Source: Actinomycetes bacterium
GTDB lineage: Bacteria > Actinomycetota > Acidimicrobiia > Acidimicrobiales > SZUA-35
Reading direction: 5' to 3'
Assembly (NCBI GenBank): GCA_024227975.1
Contig: JAAETV010000735.1
Location: forward strand, 1-7,081
DNA: 7,081 bases
Numbering within the stretch: position 1 is the first letter of the stretch; each line of letters opens with the position of its first letter. Of this stretch, positions 1 to 6,113 are shown in pieces. A program made the translations under genes and the position numbers. A model generated the notes under the pieces. That model did not search any database and was not told where the DNA came from. It worked only from the letters and a program-made list of their open reading frames with translations.

Positions 1-1081
1 CCCCGGTGGTTGCCGAGTAGGCCACGACTCGTGCGTGATCTGAGCGCAGGCCGTCTTGGTCGACATGGAACTGGTAGTAGTGGCCACCGCTGTACACCCG
101 GTCACCGACCACAACGAGGCGTTGGACGTCGCCGTCGGTGTAATGACGGGCGATCTCGCGACCAGTGGTGATGTCATAGACCAGCACCGCATTGTTGGCG
201 CCAGCGAAGAACACCAGGTTGTTGACCGCAGCCACGGCGTAGACATTGGGAAACCATGAAGCGAGTTGGCCGTCGTCCCAGTCGAGAACACCGGGCACGA
301 AGGCCCCTGTCGTCGGATCAAGAACGCTGAAGTATCCACTACCCGGTTGACCGCCAACGCTCGAATGGTTACCTCCGATGTAGAGCCGTGAACCGTCAGG
401 GGCCAGGGCCACCGATCGGACTGGGCCGCCTGTGGCACGGGCTGCGAACACTGTCTCGGCCGACCCGTCGGCGAGACTGACCTTGACCACTCGTTGGCTC
501 CGATGTTGGGGCGAGCCCACCGTGTCGAAGCGCCCGCCGGCATAGAGGTGACCGCCAGAGACAGCCATGTCGAACACGATCGGACGAGCGCCGGAGTCGG
601 TAGTCAGCCTGGCCCGCCAGGTACGGTCAAGGGCACCGGTCGTCGGATTGATGGCGGCCAGACCCCGGGCACCCGTATCGCCTTCCACATGGGTGAACTC
701 GCCACCGATGATCAGACGGGACCCGTCGGGAGACGCCTGCAGGGCGTAGACCGGCCCCTCCACGTCGGGACGGAAGCCAGATAGATAGTCGCCGGTGCGC
801 GCATCGAACGCGGCTAGATAGGGCTGGACCGTGATCGGTCCTCGACTGTAAGGCCTCGTCTCGCGGAACTTGCCGCTGACATAAATCGTGTTGCCAATCT
901 GCTCGATATCAAACACCAGATTGCTGACCTGGTCAGTCTGTGTGCCCGTCTGCTGGATGTACACGCCACCGGTAGGCGAACCCACCGGAGAGATCTCGGC
1001 GCCGGCTACCCCAGGCCATCCCGCAGTAGCGGCCAAGACGCCAGCCAGCATCACTGCCATGCAGACCAACGGCCTCATCAT
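1..1081 (-). CDS. Secreted repeat-type beta-propeller protein (delta-60/DUF5122-like), partial at left edge
   Basis: An uninterrupted minus-strand frame of 360 codons runs from an ATG at 1081-1079 off the left edge, so the C-terminus is missing. Residues 1-28 look like a Sec signal peptide: one Arg, a hydrophobic core (about 8-20), and a likely cleavage site after VAGA. The mature part repeats a motif of the form (L/V)-Y-x-G-G-x-F: IYVSGKF (67), LIIGGEF (123), LYAGGRF (179), LYIGGNH (233), LVFFAGA (289) and VYSGGHY (330), mostly 54-56 residues apart. Phrases such as NPTTGAL, DPTTGAF, SPDGSRL and APDGSRL lie between them. This is typical of delta-60/DUF5122 or PQQ/WD40-like propeller blades. 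It probably folds as an extracytoplasmic propeller; no catalytic residues are recognisable and the ligand is unknown. The Shine-Dalgarno is weak (ACAGAG at 1093-1088), and a second ATG follows immediately. It is divergent from the acyl-CoA dehydrogenase pair and probably unrelated to it. Confidence 0.88.
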   Translation of the reverse strand, partial: MMRPLVCMAVMLAGVLAATAGWPGVAGAEISPVGSPTGGVYIQQTGTQTDQVSNLVFDIEQIGNTIYVSGKFRETRPYSRGPITVQPYLAAFDARTGDYLSGFRPDVEGPVYALQASPDGSRLIIGGEFTHVEGDTGARGLAAINPTTGALDRTWRARLTTDSGARPIVFDMAVSGGHLYAGGRFDTVGSPQHRSQRVVKVSLADGSAETVFAARATGGPVRSVALAPDGSRLYIGGNHSSVGGQPGSGYFSVLDPTTGAFVPGVLDWDDGQLASWFPNVYAVAAVNNLVFFAGANNAVLVYDITTGREIARHYTDGDVQRLVVVGDRVYSGGHYYQFHVDQDGLRSDHARVVAYSATTG

Positions 1082-1157
1082 TGGTCGCTCTGTCTTGTGT
1101 CTGGCCACACCAATCCCCGCGTTCTAGTCGCTTGCTCGACTCCAACCGAAGGTACGA

Positions 1158-1171
1158 GTCAGGGTTCTGAC
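1158..1171. repeat. Short inverted repeat GTCAG-N4-CTGAC in divergent region
   Basis: Two perfect 5-bp arms (1158-1162 and 1167-1171) flank a 4-base spacer in the 247-bp gap between the propeller gene and the acyl-CoA dehydrogenase pair. The position would suit an operator or leader hairpin. The arms are short and a chance match is possible. Confidence 0.25.
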
Positions 1172-1187
1172 AGGGAATAGGACCATT

Positions 1188-1210
1188 TCGAACCGGCGGA
1201 GGCCGTTCGA
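1188..1210. promoter_or_regulatory. Imperfect inverted repeat upstream of the ACAD pair (possible operator)
   Basis: TCGAACCGGC (1188-1197) and GCCGTTCGA (1202-1210) are complementary over nine pairs with one bulged C, separated by ggag. The repeat lies about 120 bp upstream of the ACAD start and about 107 bp upstream of the divergent propeller start. It could be a repressor operator, for example of a TetR-type regulator as is common for fatty-acid or steroid catabolism genes, or a hairpin in the leader RNA. No regulator gene is visible in the window, so the function is inferred from symmetry and position only. No convincing -10/-35 pair was recognised in this gap on either strand. Confidence 0.35.
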
Positions 1211-1316
1211 CCCATTCCGCCCGCACATGGTGAACTGGCAGCATGGCCATTCGATCCCCCGCCGCCAAAGCCCACCAGACCCGGCCCCCGCCCGCTGCCC
1301 ATCCGTTCCAGGACCC

Positions 1317-1322
1317 AAGGAG
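1317..1322 (+). promoter_or_regulatory. Shine-Dalgarno AAGGAG that fixes a GTG start at 1329
   Basis: AAGGAG is followed after six bases by GTG (1329-1331), which is ideal spacing. The alternative upstream in-frame ATG at 1227 has no such site and would add 34 low-complexity, Pro/Arg-rich residues not expected in an acyl-CoA dehydrogenase N-terminus. Confidence 0.8.
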
Positions 1323-1328
1323 TTGCCC

Positions 1329-2426
1329 GTGAGCGGATCGTTCTTCGATCTGGTCGAGCTCGCTCTCACCCCTGAGCTCAACGATCTCCAGGCCGTCGCC
1401 CGACGACTGGGACGGGAGCGGCTGGCTCCGGCCGTCAGGGAGCACGAGCAGGCGGGCCAATGGCCCCGTGAGGTCATGGCCGTTCTCGACCAGCTCCCCC
1501 TGGGCGGGCTCGACCTCCCGACTCGACTGGGTGGGGCCGAATGGGGCTGCCTGGCCAAGACCGTCGCATTGGAGGCACTAGCCAGCGCCGATGCCGGGGG
1601 CCTCCCGGCCGCCGACCGCATCGGAGTCACGGTCGGCGCCATCGATGCATGCCCAGACTCCAGCGTCGTCGCATTGGTCGCTACCGCATGCGAAGCGGGC
1701 ACCGCTCGTTGCGCCTTCACCGTTGCCGATGCTGACTTTCCCCGAGCCCGCCTGGACTGGAGCCCAGGATGGCCGGACCTCGGCTGGATTTGGGTAGCCG
1801 ACGGCACAACCCTGCGGCTGCTGGGCGTCGACAGAGCGGCCCAAGCCCGAATCGAGCCGGTAACAGCCCTAGCCTTCCAAGCGTCGGGTGGTGTATCACT
1901 CGACCTGGACGAGCTACCACTGGTCGGCCAATGGGAGCTGGACTCGACAACGGCCCTCCAAGTACGCGGCCGCGCCCGCTTGTGGGCGGCGGCGGTGGCC
2001 ATCGGTATCGCCCAGGCCGCCATCGAGGACACGATCGACTACGCCACCGAGCGAGTCGTGTTCGGCAAGCCCGTCGCCCACCACCAAGGCAACGCCTTCG
2101 ATCTGGCGGCGGCTGCGGCCGGAGTCCACGGAGCCCGCCTCATTGTGCGCGATGCGGCCGGTGCCGTCGACCGGGGCAACCCCGACGCCGGCTATTGGGC
2201 CACCCAGGCTTGGATCGAGACCATGGATGCTGCTCTCGTTGCCACCAATGTCGGTATCCAACTTCTGGGCGGCCACGGATTCCTCATCGACCATATGGCC
2301 GAGAAGCGGTTCCGAGAGGCTCGCCACCTCGCCTTATTGGCCGGCGGACGTGATGCCGCCGAGTTCGACGTTGCCAACCACACCCTCGAGGTCGGCGACC
2401 CCCTCACCAGCGGGGAGACCCCATGA
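1329..2426 (+). CDS. Acyl-CoA dehydrogenase-like subunit without catalytic base (probable non-catalytic partner)
   Basis: This 365-residue protein has the ACAD plan: an alpha-helical N-terminal domain (about 1-120), a reduced middle domain (about 121-205) and a C-terminal helical domain (about 206-350). The C-terminal domain is well conserved. ERVVFGK (241-247) supplies the Arg and Phe that in homomeric ACADs contact FAD of the neighbouring subunit, and QLLGGHGF (311-318) is the intact QxxGGxG loop that holds FAD from the same neighbour. Aligned without gaps from that Gln, the position of the catalytic Glu (MCAD E376) is Ala338, in LLAGGRD. The alternative base position on helix G (isovaleryl-CoA dehydrogenase E254) is also Ala (RARLW, 214-218). 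The TEPxAGSD and NGxK FAD/substrate motifs of the middle domain are absent (CAFTVADADF at 128-137 instead). It is therefore unlikely to act alone and probably forms a heteromer with the next gene, which it overlaps by ATGA. The substrate is unknown. The GTG start is chosen from the AAGGAG site. Confidence 0.87.
   Translation: MSGSFFDLVELALTPELNDLQAVARRLGRERLAPAVREHEQAGQWPREVMAVLDQLPLGGLDLPTRLGGAEWGCLAKTVALEALASADAGGLPAADRIGVTVGAIDACPDSSVVALVATACEAGTARCAFTVADADFPRARLDWSPGWPDLGWIWVADGTTLRLLGVDRAAQARIEPVTALAFQASGGVSLDLDELPLVGQWELDSTTALQVRGRARLWAAAVAIGIAQAAIEDTIDYATERVVFGKPVAHHQGNAFDLAAAAAGVHGARLIVRDAAGAVDRGNPDAGYWATQAWIETMDAALVATNVGIQLLGGHGFLIDHMAEKRFREARHLALLAGGRDAAEFDVANHTLEVGDPLTSGETP
2412..2417 (+). 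promoter_or_regulatory. Shine-Dalgarno GGGGAG inside the upstream gene, for the second ACAD subunit
   Basis: GGGGAG lies five bases before the ATG at 2423, inside the last codons of the upstream subunit. The ATGA overlap (2423-2426) joins the start of one subunit to the stop of the other. This arrangement usually gives translational coupling and balanced amounts of two partner proteins. Confidence 0.7.
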
Positions 2427-3604
2427 TCGACCTGGACGCTCCCACTCGGGCCATGCTCGAAGAGCTCCGAAGCCTGGGGGCCAGCCATATCCGTCCCTTG
2501 GGACTGGAGGCCGACCGTACCGCTTCCCCTCCTCCCATCGATGCAGAGTTCTTCTACATCTGCGCCCGCCAGGGTGGGCTGGTGTCGAAGATGGTTGGCG
2601 AAGGCGAGGACCCGTCCGGGCTGGACTGGAAGCCGGTCCGGAACTTCCTTCTCGGAGAGGAAGCCGCCTATTGGGATCGGGGGGTAGCCCTATCCCTGCC
2701 GGGACCCGGGCTCGGTGGCCCGGCGTTGCGCAACACCGGGACCCCCGAGCAGAGGGAGCGTTTCCTCGGGATCTTCACCGATCCCACCAAGCCCCGCTGG
2801 GGGGCAATGGCCATGACAGAGCCCGAGGCCGGCTCAGACGTGGCCCGCATCCAGACCCGGGCTCGTCGGGAAGGCGACGGGTGGGTCCTCAACGGCCAGA
2901 AGATGTTCTGCTCCAATTCGGCCCGAGCCGACTGGGTCATCGTCTGGGCCACCACCGACCCAGCCCTGGGACGAGCGGGCCACCGGGCCTTCATCGTTGA
3001 GCGGGGCACCCCCGGCTTCGAGATCCTCAAGATCGAGCACAAGATGGGCTCTCGCGGTTACGAGACGGCGAGCTTCGCCCTCGATGACGTTCACCTGCCC
3101 GATGACAACCTCCTCGGAGGCGAAGCCTTCTATCAAGCCAAGCGGGGGTTCAAAGCATCGATGGCGACCTTCAACCTGACCCGTCCCCTCCACACCGCCC
3201 ACGGGGTGGGGATGGGACGGGCCGCCCACGACTTCGCCCTCGAATTCGTGCGGTCTGAATACCCGACCCATGGGCGGCGCCGGGATCGAGCTCTGGAGCG
3301 ACTAGCGCGGATCCGCCGAGGGCTTCACACGGCGCGGATGATGTACCTCTATGCCGTATGGTTGGCCAAGAGTGGCGAGTCGAACACCTTGGAGGCCAGC
3401 TACGCCAAGCTGTACGCCCCGCCGGTGATCCTCGAAGCTGTGGTTGCGGCCCTGGACATCTGCGGCGAGGCCGGCGTCCGCAACGACGTCATGCTGGAGA
3501 AGCTGTATCGGGACGTGAAGATCCTCGACATCGGGGAGGGAACCCAGCAAGTCCAACGAGTGGTCGTCGCCCGCCAGCTGTTCGACTTCCCCCGCGACCC
3601 CTGA
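2423..3604 (+). CDS. Acyl-CoA dehydrogenase, catalytic subunit of a probable heteromeric pair
   Basis: This 393-residue flavoprotein would oxidise an acyl-CoA to the trans-2-enoyl-CoA in the cytoplasm and pass electrons to an electron-transfer flavoprotein. Visible motifs are AMAMTEPEAGSD (128-139) and NGQKMFCSNS (157-166) in the FAD/substrate-binding beta domain, a helix-G NLTRP (251-255) of the medium-chain type, and GEGTQQVQR (371-379), where Glu372 matches the catalytic base MCAD E376. Counting back 27 residues from that Glu, the QxxGGxG loop is degenerate: Asp345-I-C-Gly348-Glu349-A-Gly351. The Arg/Phe pair of the R-x-x-F-G-K segment is also lost (E279 and T282). These are the contacts that normally reach into the neighbouring subunit's FAD, and they are the ones the upstream gene product retains. 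The two genes therefore probably form one active site per heterodimer, as in actinobacterial alpha2beta2 ACADs of the ChsE/FadE26-27 and FadE28-29 type. A branched or polycyclic acyl-CoA substrate is possible but not shown. Confidence 0.92.
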   Translation: MIDLDAPTRAMLEELRSLGASHIRPLGLEADRTASPPPIDAEFFYICARQGGLVSKMVGEGEDPSGLDWKPVRNFLLGEEAAYWDRGVALSLPGPGLGGPALRNTGTPEQRERFLGIFTDPTKPRWGAMAMTEPEAGSDVARIQTRARREGDGWVLNGQKMFCSNSARADWVIVWATTDPALGRAGHRAFIVERGTPGFEILKIEHKMGSRGYETASFALDDVHLPDDNLLGGEAFYQAKRGFKASMATFNLTRPLHTAHGVGMGRAAHDFALEFVRSEYPTHGRRRDRALERLARIRRGLHTARMMYLYAVWLAKSGESNTLEASYAKLYAPPVILEAVVAALDICGEAGVRNDVMLEKLYRDVKILDIGEGTQQVQRVVVARQLFDFPRDP

Positions 3605-3617
3605 GGCCCAGGGGTCC

Positions 3618-3640
3618 CGATCCCCGACCGGCCGGGATCG
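3618..3640. terminator. Weak hairpin between convergent genes (possible bidirectional terminator)
   Basis: CGATCCC (3618-3624) and GGGATCG (3634-3640) form a perfect 7-bp stem with a 9-base loop in the 57-bp gap between the convergent ACAD and crotonase genes. There is no T-run on either side, so it is not a classical intrinsic terminator. In high-GC actinobacteria, hairpins without a U-tract at this position are often proposed as terminators. Confidence 0.4.
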
Positions 3641-3661
3641 AATCGTCGGTGCGATCAGCGA

Positions 3662-4417
3662 TCAGCGGCCGGTGAAGTCAGCGTCGCGCCGTTCCATTCG
3701 GGCCCGCATTCCTTCGGTCGCATCATCGCTGCGCATCACCGCCTCTACCAGGGCGTCGGTGTCGGCGTGCTCGATCAGGTCGAAATGGTCTAGCTGACGC
3801 TTGATCGTGGCCTTCATGGCCCGGAGGCTGAGAGGAGCGTTGCGGACCAAGCGATCGACAATGGCGTCGACGGCTTCGTCGAGCTCCTCAGCGGGTACAC
3901 AGCGGGCAATCAGCCCCAACTCGGACATCCGGGGAGCGGGAACTGGGTCGCCGAGCAAAAGGATCTCCCGGGTCAGGACCGGGCCTCCCACCTCCATCAG
4001 CTTGCGGGTCAGGAACCAGGTCGGTGCCAATCCGATCTGGGCCAGGGACATCCCGAAACGAGCCGAGTCCGCCGCCACCACGAAATCACTGTGGAGGGCG
4101 AGCTCGTTGCCGCCGGCTATGGCGGCACCCTGCACCACCGCCACTACAGGCAATGGCCACGATTGGACCCGATCGAACAGGGTCTCGACGTTCTGGTCCT
4201 TGCTGATCCCACCGCTGAGATCGAGCCCGGCGCAAAACACGCGGCCCGTACTGCGGATGACGGCGACTCGCTCCTCGTCACCCGGCCCCTCAGCCTGATC
4301 GAAGGCTGCTTCCATGCCCCTCAGCATTTCGCCATCAAGGGCGTTGCTCTTCTCCGGACGGTTCATCACCACCGTCCGGATCGCCCCACTGACTTCGACA
4401 CGAACCTTGTCGGTCAT
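3662..4417 (-). CDS. Crotonase superfamily protein (enoyl-CoA hydratase/isomerase family) with one catalytic Glu
   Basis: This 251-residue protein has the usual crotonase length. NRPEKSNALDGEM (19-31), FCAGLDLS (61-68) and IAGGNELALHSD (100-111) are the CoA-binding and oxyanion-hole segments; the backbone NH groups near Gly64 and Gly102 would stabilise the thioester enolate. Glu105 matches rat hydratase E144. The second catalytic residue, E164, should lie 20 residues later, in a PE motif, but the sequence there reads FGMSLAQIGLAP, which places Leu125 at that position. The protein is therefore probably not a standard two-glutamate hydratase. A CoA isomerase, hydrolase or specialised hydratase is possible. 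The C-terminus (MERRDADFTGR) is typical of the family. The start ATG has a strong GAGGAG (4429-4424) six bases upstream. It converges on the ACAD pair, so it is not in their operon, but it fits the same acyl-CoA theme. Confidence 0.9.
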   Translation of the reverse strand: MTDKVRVEVSGAIRTVVMNRPEKSNALDGEMLRGMEAAFDQAEGPGDEERVAVIRSTGRVFCAGLDLSGGISKDQNVETLFDRVQSWPLPVVAVVQGAAIAGGNELALHSDFVVAADSARFGMSLAQIGLAPTWFLTRKLMEVGGPVLTREILLLGDPVPAPRMSELGLIARCVPAEELDEAVDAIVDRLVRNAPLSLRAMKATIKRQLDHFDLIEHADTDALVEAVMRSDDATEGMRARMERRDADFTGR

Positions 4418-4486
4418 GTTCGTCTCCTCGATCCGTTTCTGGCTGGCCTTCGACGGCCGACCCTAGTTTCCCACGCTGCCGAGACT

Positions 4487-4508
4487 AGCCAGCACCGGTC
4501 TACTGGCT
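4487..4508. repeat. Inverted repeat AGCCAG-N10-CTGGCT in divergent region
   Basis: Perfect 6-bp arms at 4487-4492 and 4503-4508 are separated by ten bases. The repeat lies in the 195-bp gap between the crotonase and membrane-protein genes, five bases from the 12-bp palindrome at 4513. It may be a second protein-binding site or chance. Confidence 0.3.
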
Positions 4509-4511
4509 TGA

Positions 4512-4526
4512 ATCACCCGGGTGAAG
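4512..4526. promoter_or_regulatory. Copy 1 of a repeated 15-base motif with palindrome TCACCCGGGTGA (candidate operator)
   Basis: The 12-bp perfect palindrome at 4513-4524, with flanking A and AG, is identical to a second copy at 5977-5991. It sits almost exactly at the midpoint of the divergent gap, 96 bp from the crotonase start and 89 bp from the membrane-protein start, where a dimeric regulator could act in both directions. I do not recognise it as the consensus of a named regulator. No clear -10/-35 pair was found beside it; TATGTT at 4562-4567 is a weak -10 candidate for the plus-strand gene with no good -35. Confidence 0.5.
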
Positions 4527-4612
4527 ACGGATTCTCGACTCCTGCGAAGTCGGGACGGGTCTATGTTGTCGATAGCTGATCATCAGGGAGGGATTGGGGG
4601 TATCCACCGTTG

Positions 4613-5989
4613 ATGACCGACAAGACAGGCGAACCTGAAACACCTGGGGGCAGCGAGGACGATCTGCTCTCCCAAGTGGAACAACTGCGGGAGCAGAACG
4701 ACGAACTGCGCCGTGAGCTGGCGTCGGCGAGCCAAACACGAGCCACCGGCTGGCGTCGTCGCTGGTTGTCGATCTCGTGCGCGGTTCTGGGTGGGATCTT
4801 CCTGCCACTGGCCGTGATCACCCTCTGGGCTCGTGACACGATGCTCGACACCGACGAGTATGTCTCGACCGTGGCCCCACTGGCCGAAGATGACGAAGTT
4901 CGGGCCGCGGTCAGCTCCAGAGTCACCGAGGCCGTGGCCGAAGCAGCCGACTTCCGTGGTATCGCCGAGGCGACGCTGCCCGAAGACGCGCAGATACTAG
5001 CCGGACCCATTGAAGCTGGAGCCAAGAGCCTCATTGCGGAAACGGTGGACCACATTCTTGCGACCCCTGAGTTCACTGAACTGTGGGAAGACGCCAATCG
5101 AGTGGCCCATGAGAATCTGGCGGCCCTGATCACGGGAGAGGGCAACGATCTGGTAGCCACCGATGATGGGCGGGTTGTGGTGAAGTTGGGGCCCGTTGCC
5201 CAAGACGTGGTCCAGCGACTCGATGATGGGCTCGGCACCGAACTGACCTCACAGATACCGCCTGAGCAGCTCGACGCTGAGATGGTCCTGGTCGAGTCGG
5301 AGGAGCTGGCCGATATCCAGGACCAGGTTGGCTGGTTCAATAGCTTGTCCTGGTTCTCACTGGTCTTGGCCCTCGGCTTCCTGATCGGAGCGGTGGCACT
5401 GGCCGAGCAACGTCGTCTCGGTGCGCGCCGGCTCGGTCTTGCCGTCATCCTGCCCACGCTCTTGGCCCTCTTGAGCTATGCCTGGGCCCGGGACCAGTAC
5501 ATATCCGGCCTACCCGACGATCTCGCCAACCCCAAGGCGGCAACCGCAATCTTCGACATCCTCACCCGGTTCCTGCCTCAAACATTCCGAGCTCTCCTGG
5601 TGGTCGGGGTCCTGGTCTTGGTTGGGACCTGGGTAGCCGGGCCTTCTCCCAGCGCGGCCAGAGTCCGGGGAGCGTGGGACATGCTGCTGGGACGGGCCAG
5701 AGAGAGTGGTACAGGGCGAGAAGCGGGCCCCGTGATCCAGGGGATCGCTGCCCATGAGCGGGCTCTTCTCACCCTCACGGCTTCACTGGGAGGGTTGGCT
5801 CTGGTCTGGTGGACTCATCCCACTGGGATGGTCGTCCTCCTCGTCGCCGCCACGACCGTGGTCGCGGCGGCTGGTGTCCGTCTCGTGGCCGAGGTGGGGC
5901 GCCGATCAGAGCCATCCTCGGACGACGCCCCTAGTCCTGCGACGGGCGAGCCAGCGGTGGCTGCGTCGTCGAGGAGATCACCCGGGTGA
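4613..5989 (+). CDS. Polytopic actinobacterial membrane protein with N-terminal coiled coil and large external domain
   Basis: This 458-residue protein resembles uncharacterised actinobacterial integral membrane proteins that carry a T-D-x-Y-V-x-T-V-A-P-L-A segment right after the first membrane helix (here TDEYVSTVAPLAEDDEVRAAV, about 80-100). A cytoplasmic N-terminus has an acidic stretch and a heptad-like Leu/Glu/Gln-rich segment (about 16-41, probable short coiled coil), then a basic WRRRW anchor. Predicted membrane spans are about 51-72, 244-264, 273-293, 325-343, 386-401 and 404-424. Residues 73-240 would form an acidic, helical domain outside the cytoplasm. The tail (about 430-458) is polar and disordered-looking and ends in RRSPG. 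No enzyme motif is visible, so the function is unknown. TTG at 4610 directly precedes the chosen ATG. The nearest purine run (GGGGG, 4596-4600) is rather far, so initiation signals are weak. The stop codon lies inside the second copy of the repeated palindrome. Confidence 0.85.
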   Translation: MTDKTGEPETPGGSEDDLLSQVEQLREQNDELRRELASASQTRATGWRRRWLSISCAVLGGIFLPLAVITLWARDTMLDTDEYVSTVAPLAEDDEVRAAVSSRVTEAVAEAADFRGIAEATLPEDAQILAGPIEAGAKSLIAETVDHILATPEFTELWEDANRVAHENLAALITGEGNDLVATDDGRVVVKLGPVAQDVVQRLDDGLGTELTSQIPPEQLDAEMVLVESEELADIQDQVGWFNSLSWFSLVLALGFLIGAVALAEQRRLGARRLGLAVILPTLLALLSYAWARDQYISGLPDDLANPKAATAIFDILTRFLPQTFRALLVVGVLVLVGTWVAGPSPSAARVRGAWDMLLGRARESGTGREAGPVIQGIAAHERALLTLTASLGGLALVWWTHPTGMVVLLVAATTVVAAAGVRLVAEVGRRSEPSSDDAPSPATGEPAVAASSRRSPG

Positions 5990-5991
5990 AG
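5977..5991. promoter_or_regulatory. Copy 2 of the repeated 15-base motif with palindrome TCACCCGGGTGA
   Basis: Identical over 15 bases to the copy at 4512-4526. The palindrome (5978-5989) overlaps the last codons and TGA stop of the membrane-protein gene and lies about 125 bp upstream of the DUF2510 gene. It could serve as an operator for that gene. The RNA copy of this palindrome has no loop, so it is a better candidate for DNA binding than for a terminator hairpin. Confidence 0.45.
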
Positions 5992-6102
5992 GGCTCGCAT
6001 ACGCTATCCGTGGAACCCAGCAGCTGCGATGGTGGGTTGACACATACGCGGTGATCTCGGCCGAGGCCAGCAATGGCCCGGGCGTGGACTACCCGGATTC
6101 AT

Positions 6103-6106
6103 GGAG
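6103..6106 (+). promoter_or_regulatory. Shine-Dalgarno GGAG choosing ATG 6114 over ATG 6108
   Basis: GGAG lies seven bases before the ATG at 6114 but only one base before the in-frame ATG at 6108, so 6114 is the better start. The protein then begins MANPDAGWY, directly at the DUF2510 domain as is usual for the family. Confidence 0.6.
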
Positions 6107-6113
6107 AATGGCG

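Noticed and set aside
1227..1328. N-terminal extension of the first ACAD subunit from ATG 1227
   Set aside because: It adds 34 Pro/Arg-rich residues with no ACAD similarity and no ribosome site, whereas GTG 1329 has AAGGAG at ideal spacing.
1124..2032. Long minus-strand open frame (302 codons) opposite the first ACAD subunit
   Set aside because: Low-complexity Arg/Ser/Ala-rich product with no recognisable motif, lying antisense to a gene with clear ACAD motifs; typical of high-GC shadow frames.
1888..3000. 370-codon plus-strand frame across the ACAD junction
   Set aside because: Pro/Arg/Ser-rich shadow frame spanning two well-supported genes in another frame; no domain.
3966..3977. CTCCCGGGTCAG-like sequence inside the crotonase gene as a third copy of the palindrome
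   Set aside because: It differs from TCACCCGGGTGA in the outer bases of both half-sites and lies within conserved coding sequence; CCCGGG cores are common at this GC content.
4561..5457. 298-codon minus-strand frame opposite the membrane-protein gene
   Set aside because: Ser/Arg/Ala-rich low-complexity product; the plus-strand frame has coherent membrane spans and a known actinobacterial sequence pattern.
5978..5989. The second palindrome as an intrinsic terminator of the membrane-protein gene
   Set aside because: It has no loop bases and no following T-run, and an identical copy lies in a promoter region, so a DNA-binding site explains both copies better.
6037..6042. Perfect TTGACA as a -35 box ahead of the DUF2510 gene
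   Set aside because: The bases 17 positions downstream read GCCGAG, with no -10-like sequence at acceptable spacing, so a sigma70-type promoter is not supported.
5754..6113. Upstream extension of the DUF2510 gene to 5754
   Set aside because: It would overlap the membrane-protein gene by over 230 bp, reads as Pro/Arg/Ser-rich shadow sequence, and lacks a ribosome site; GGAG before ATG 6114 and the usual domain position favour the short form.
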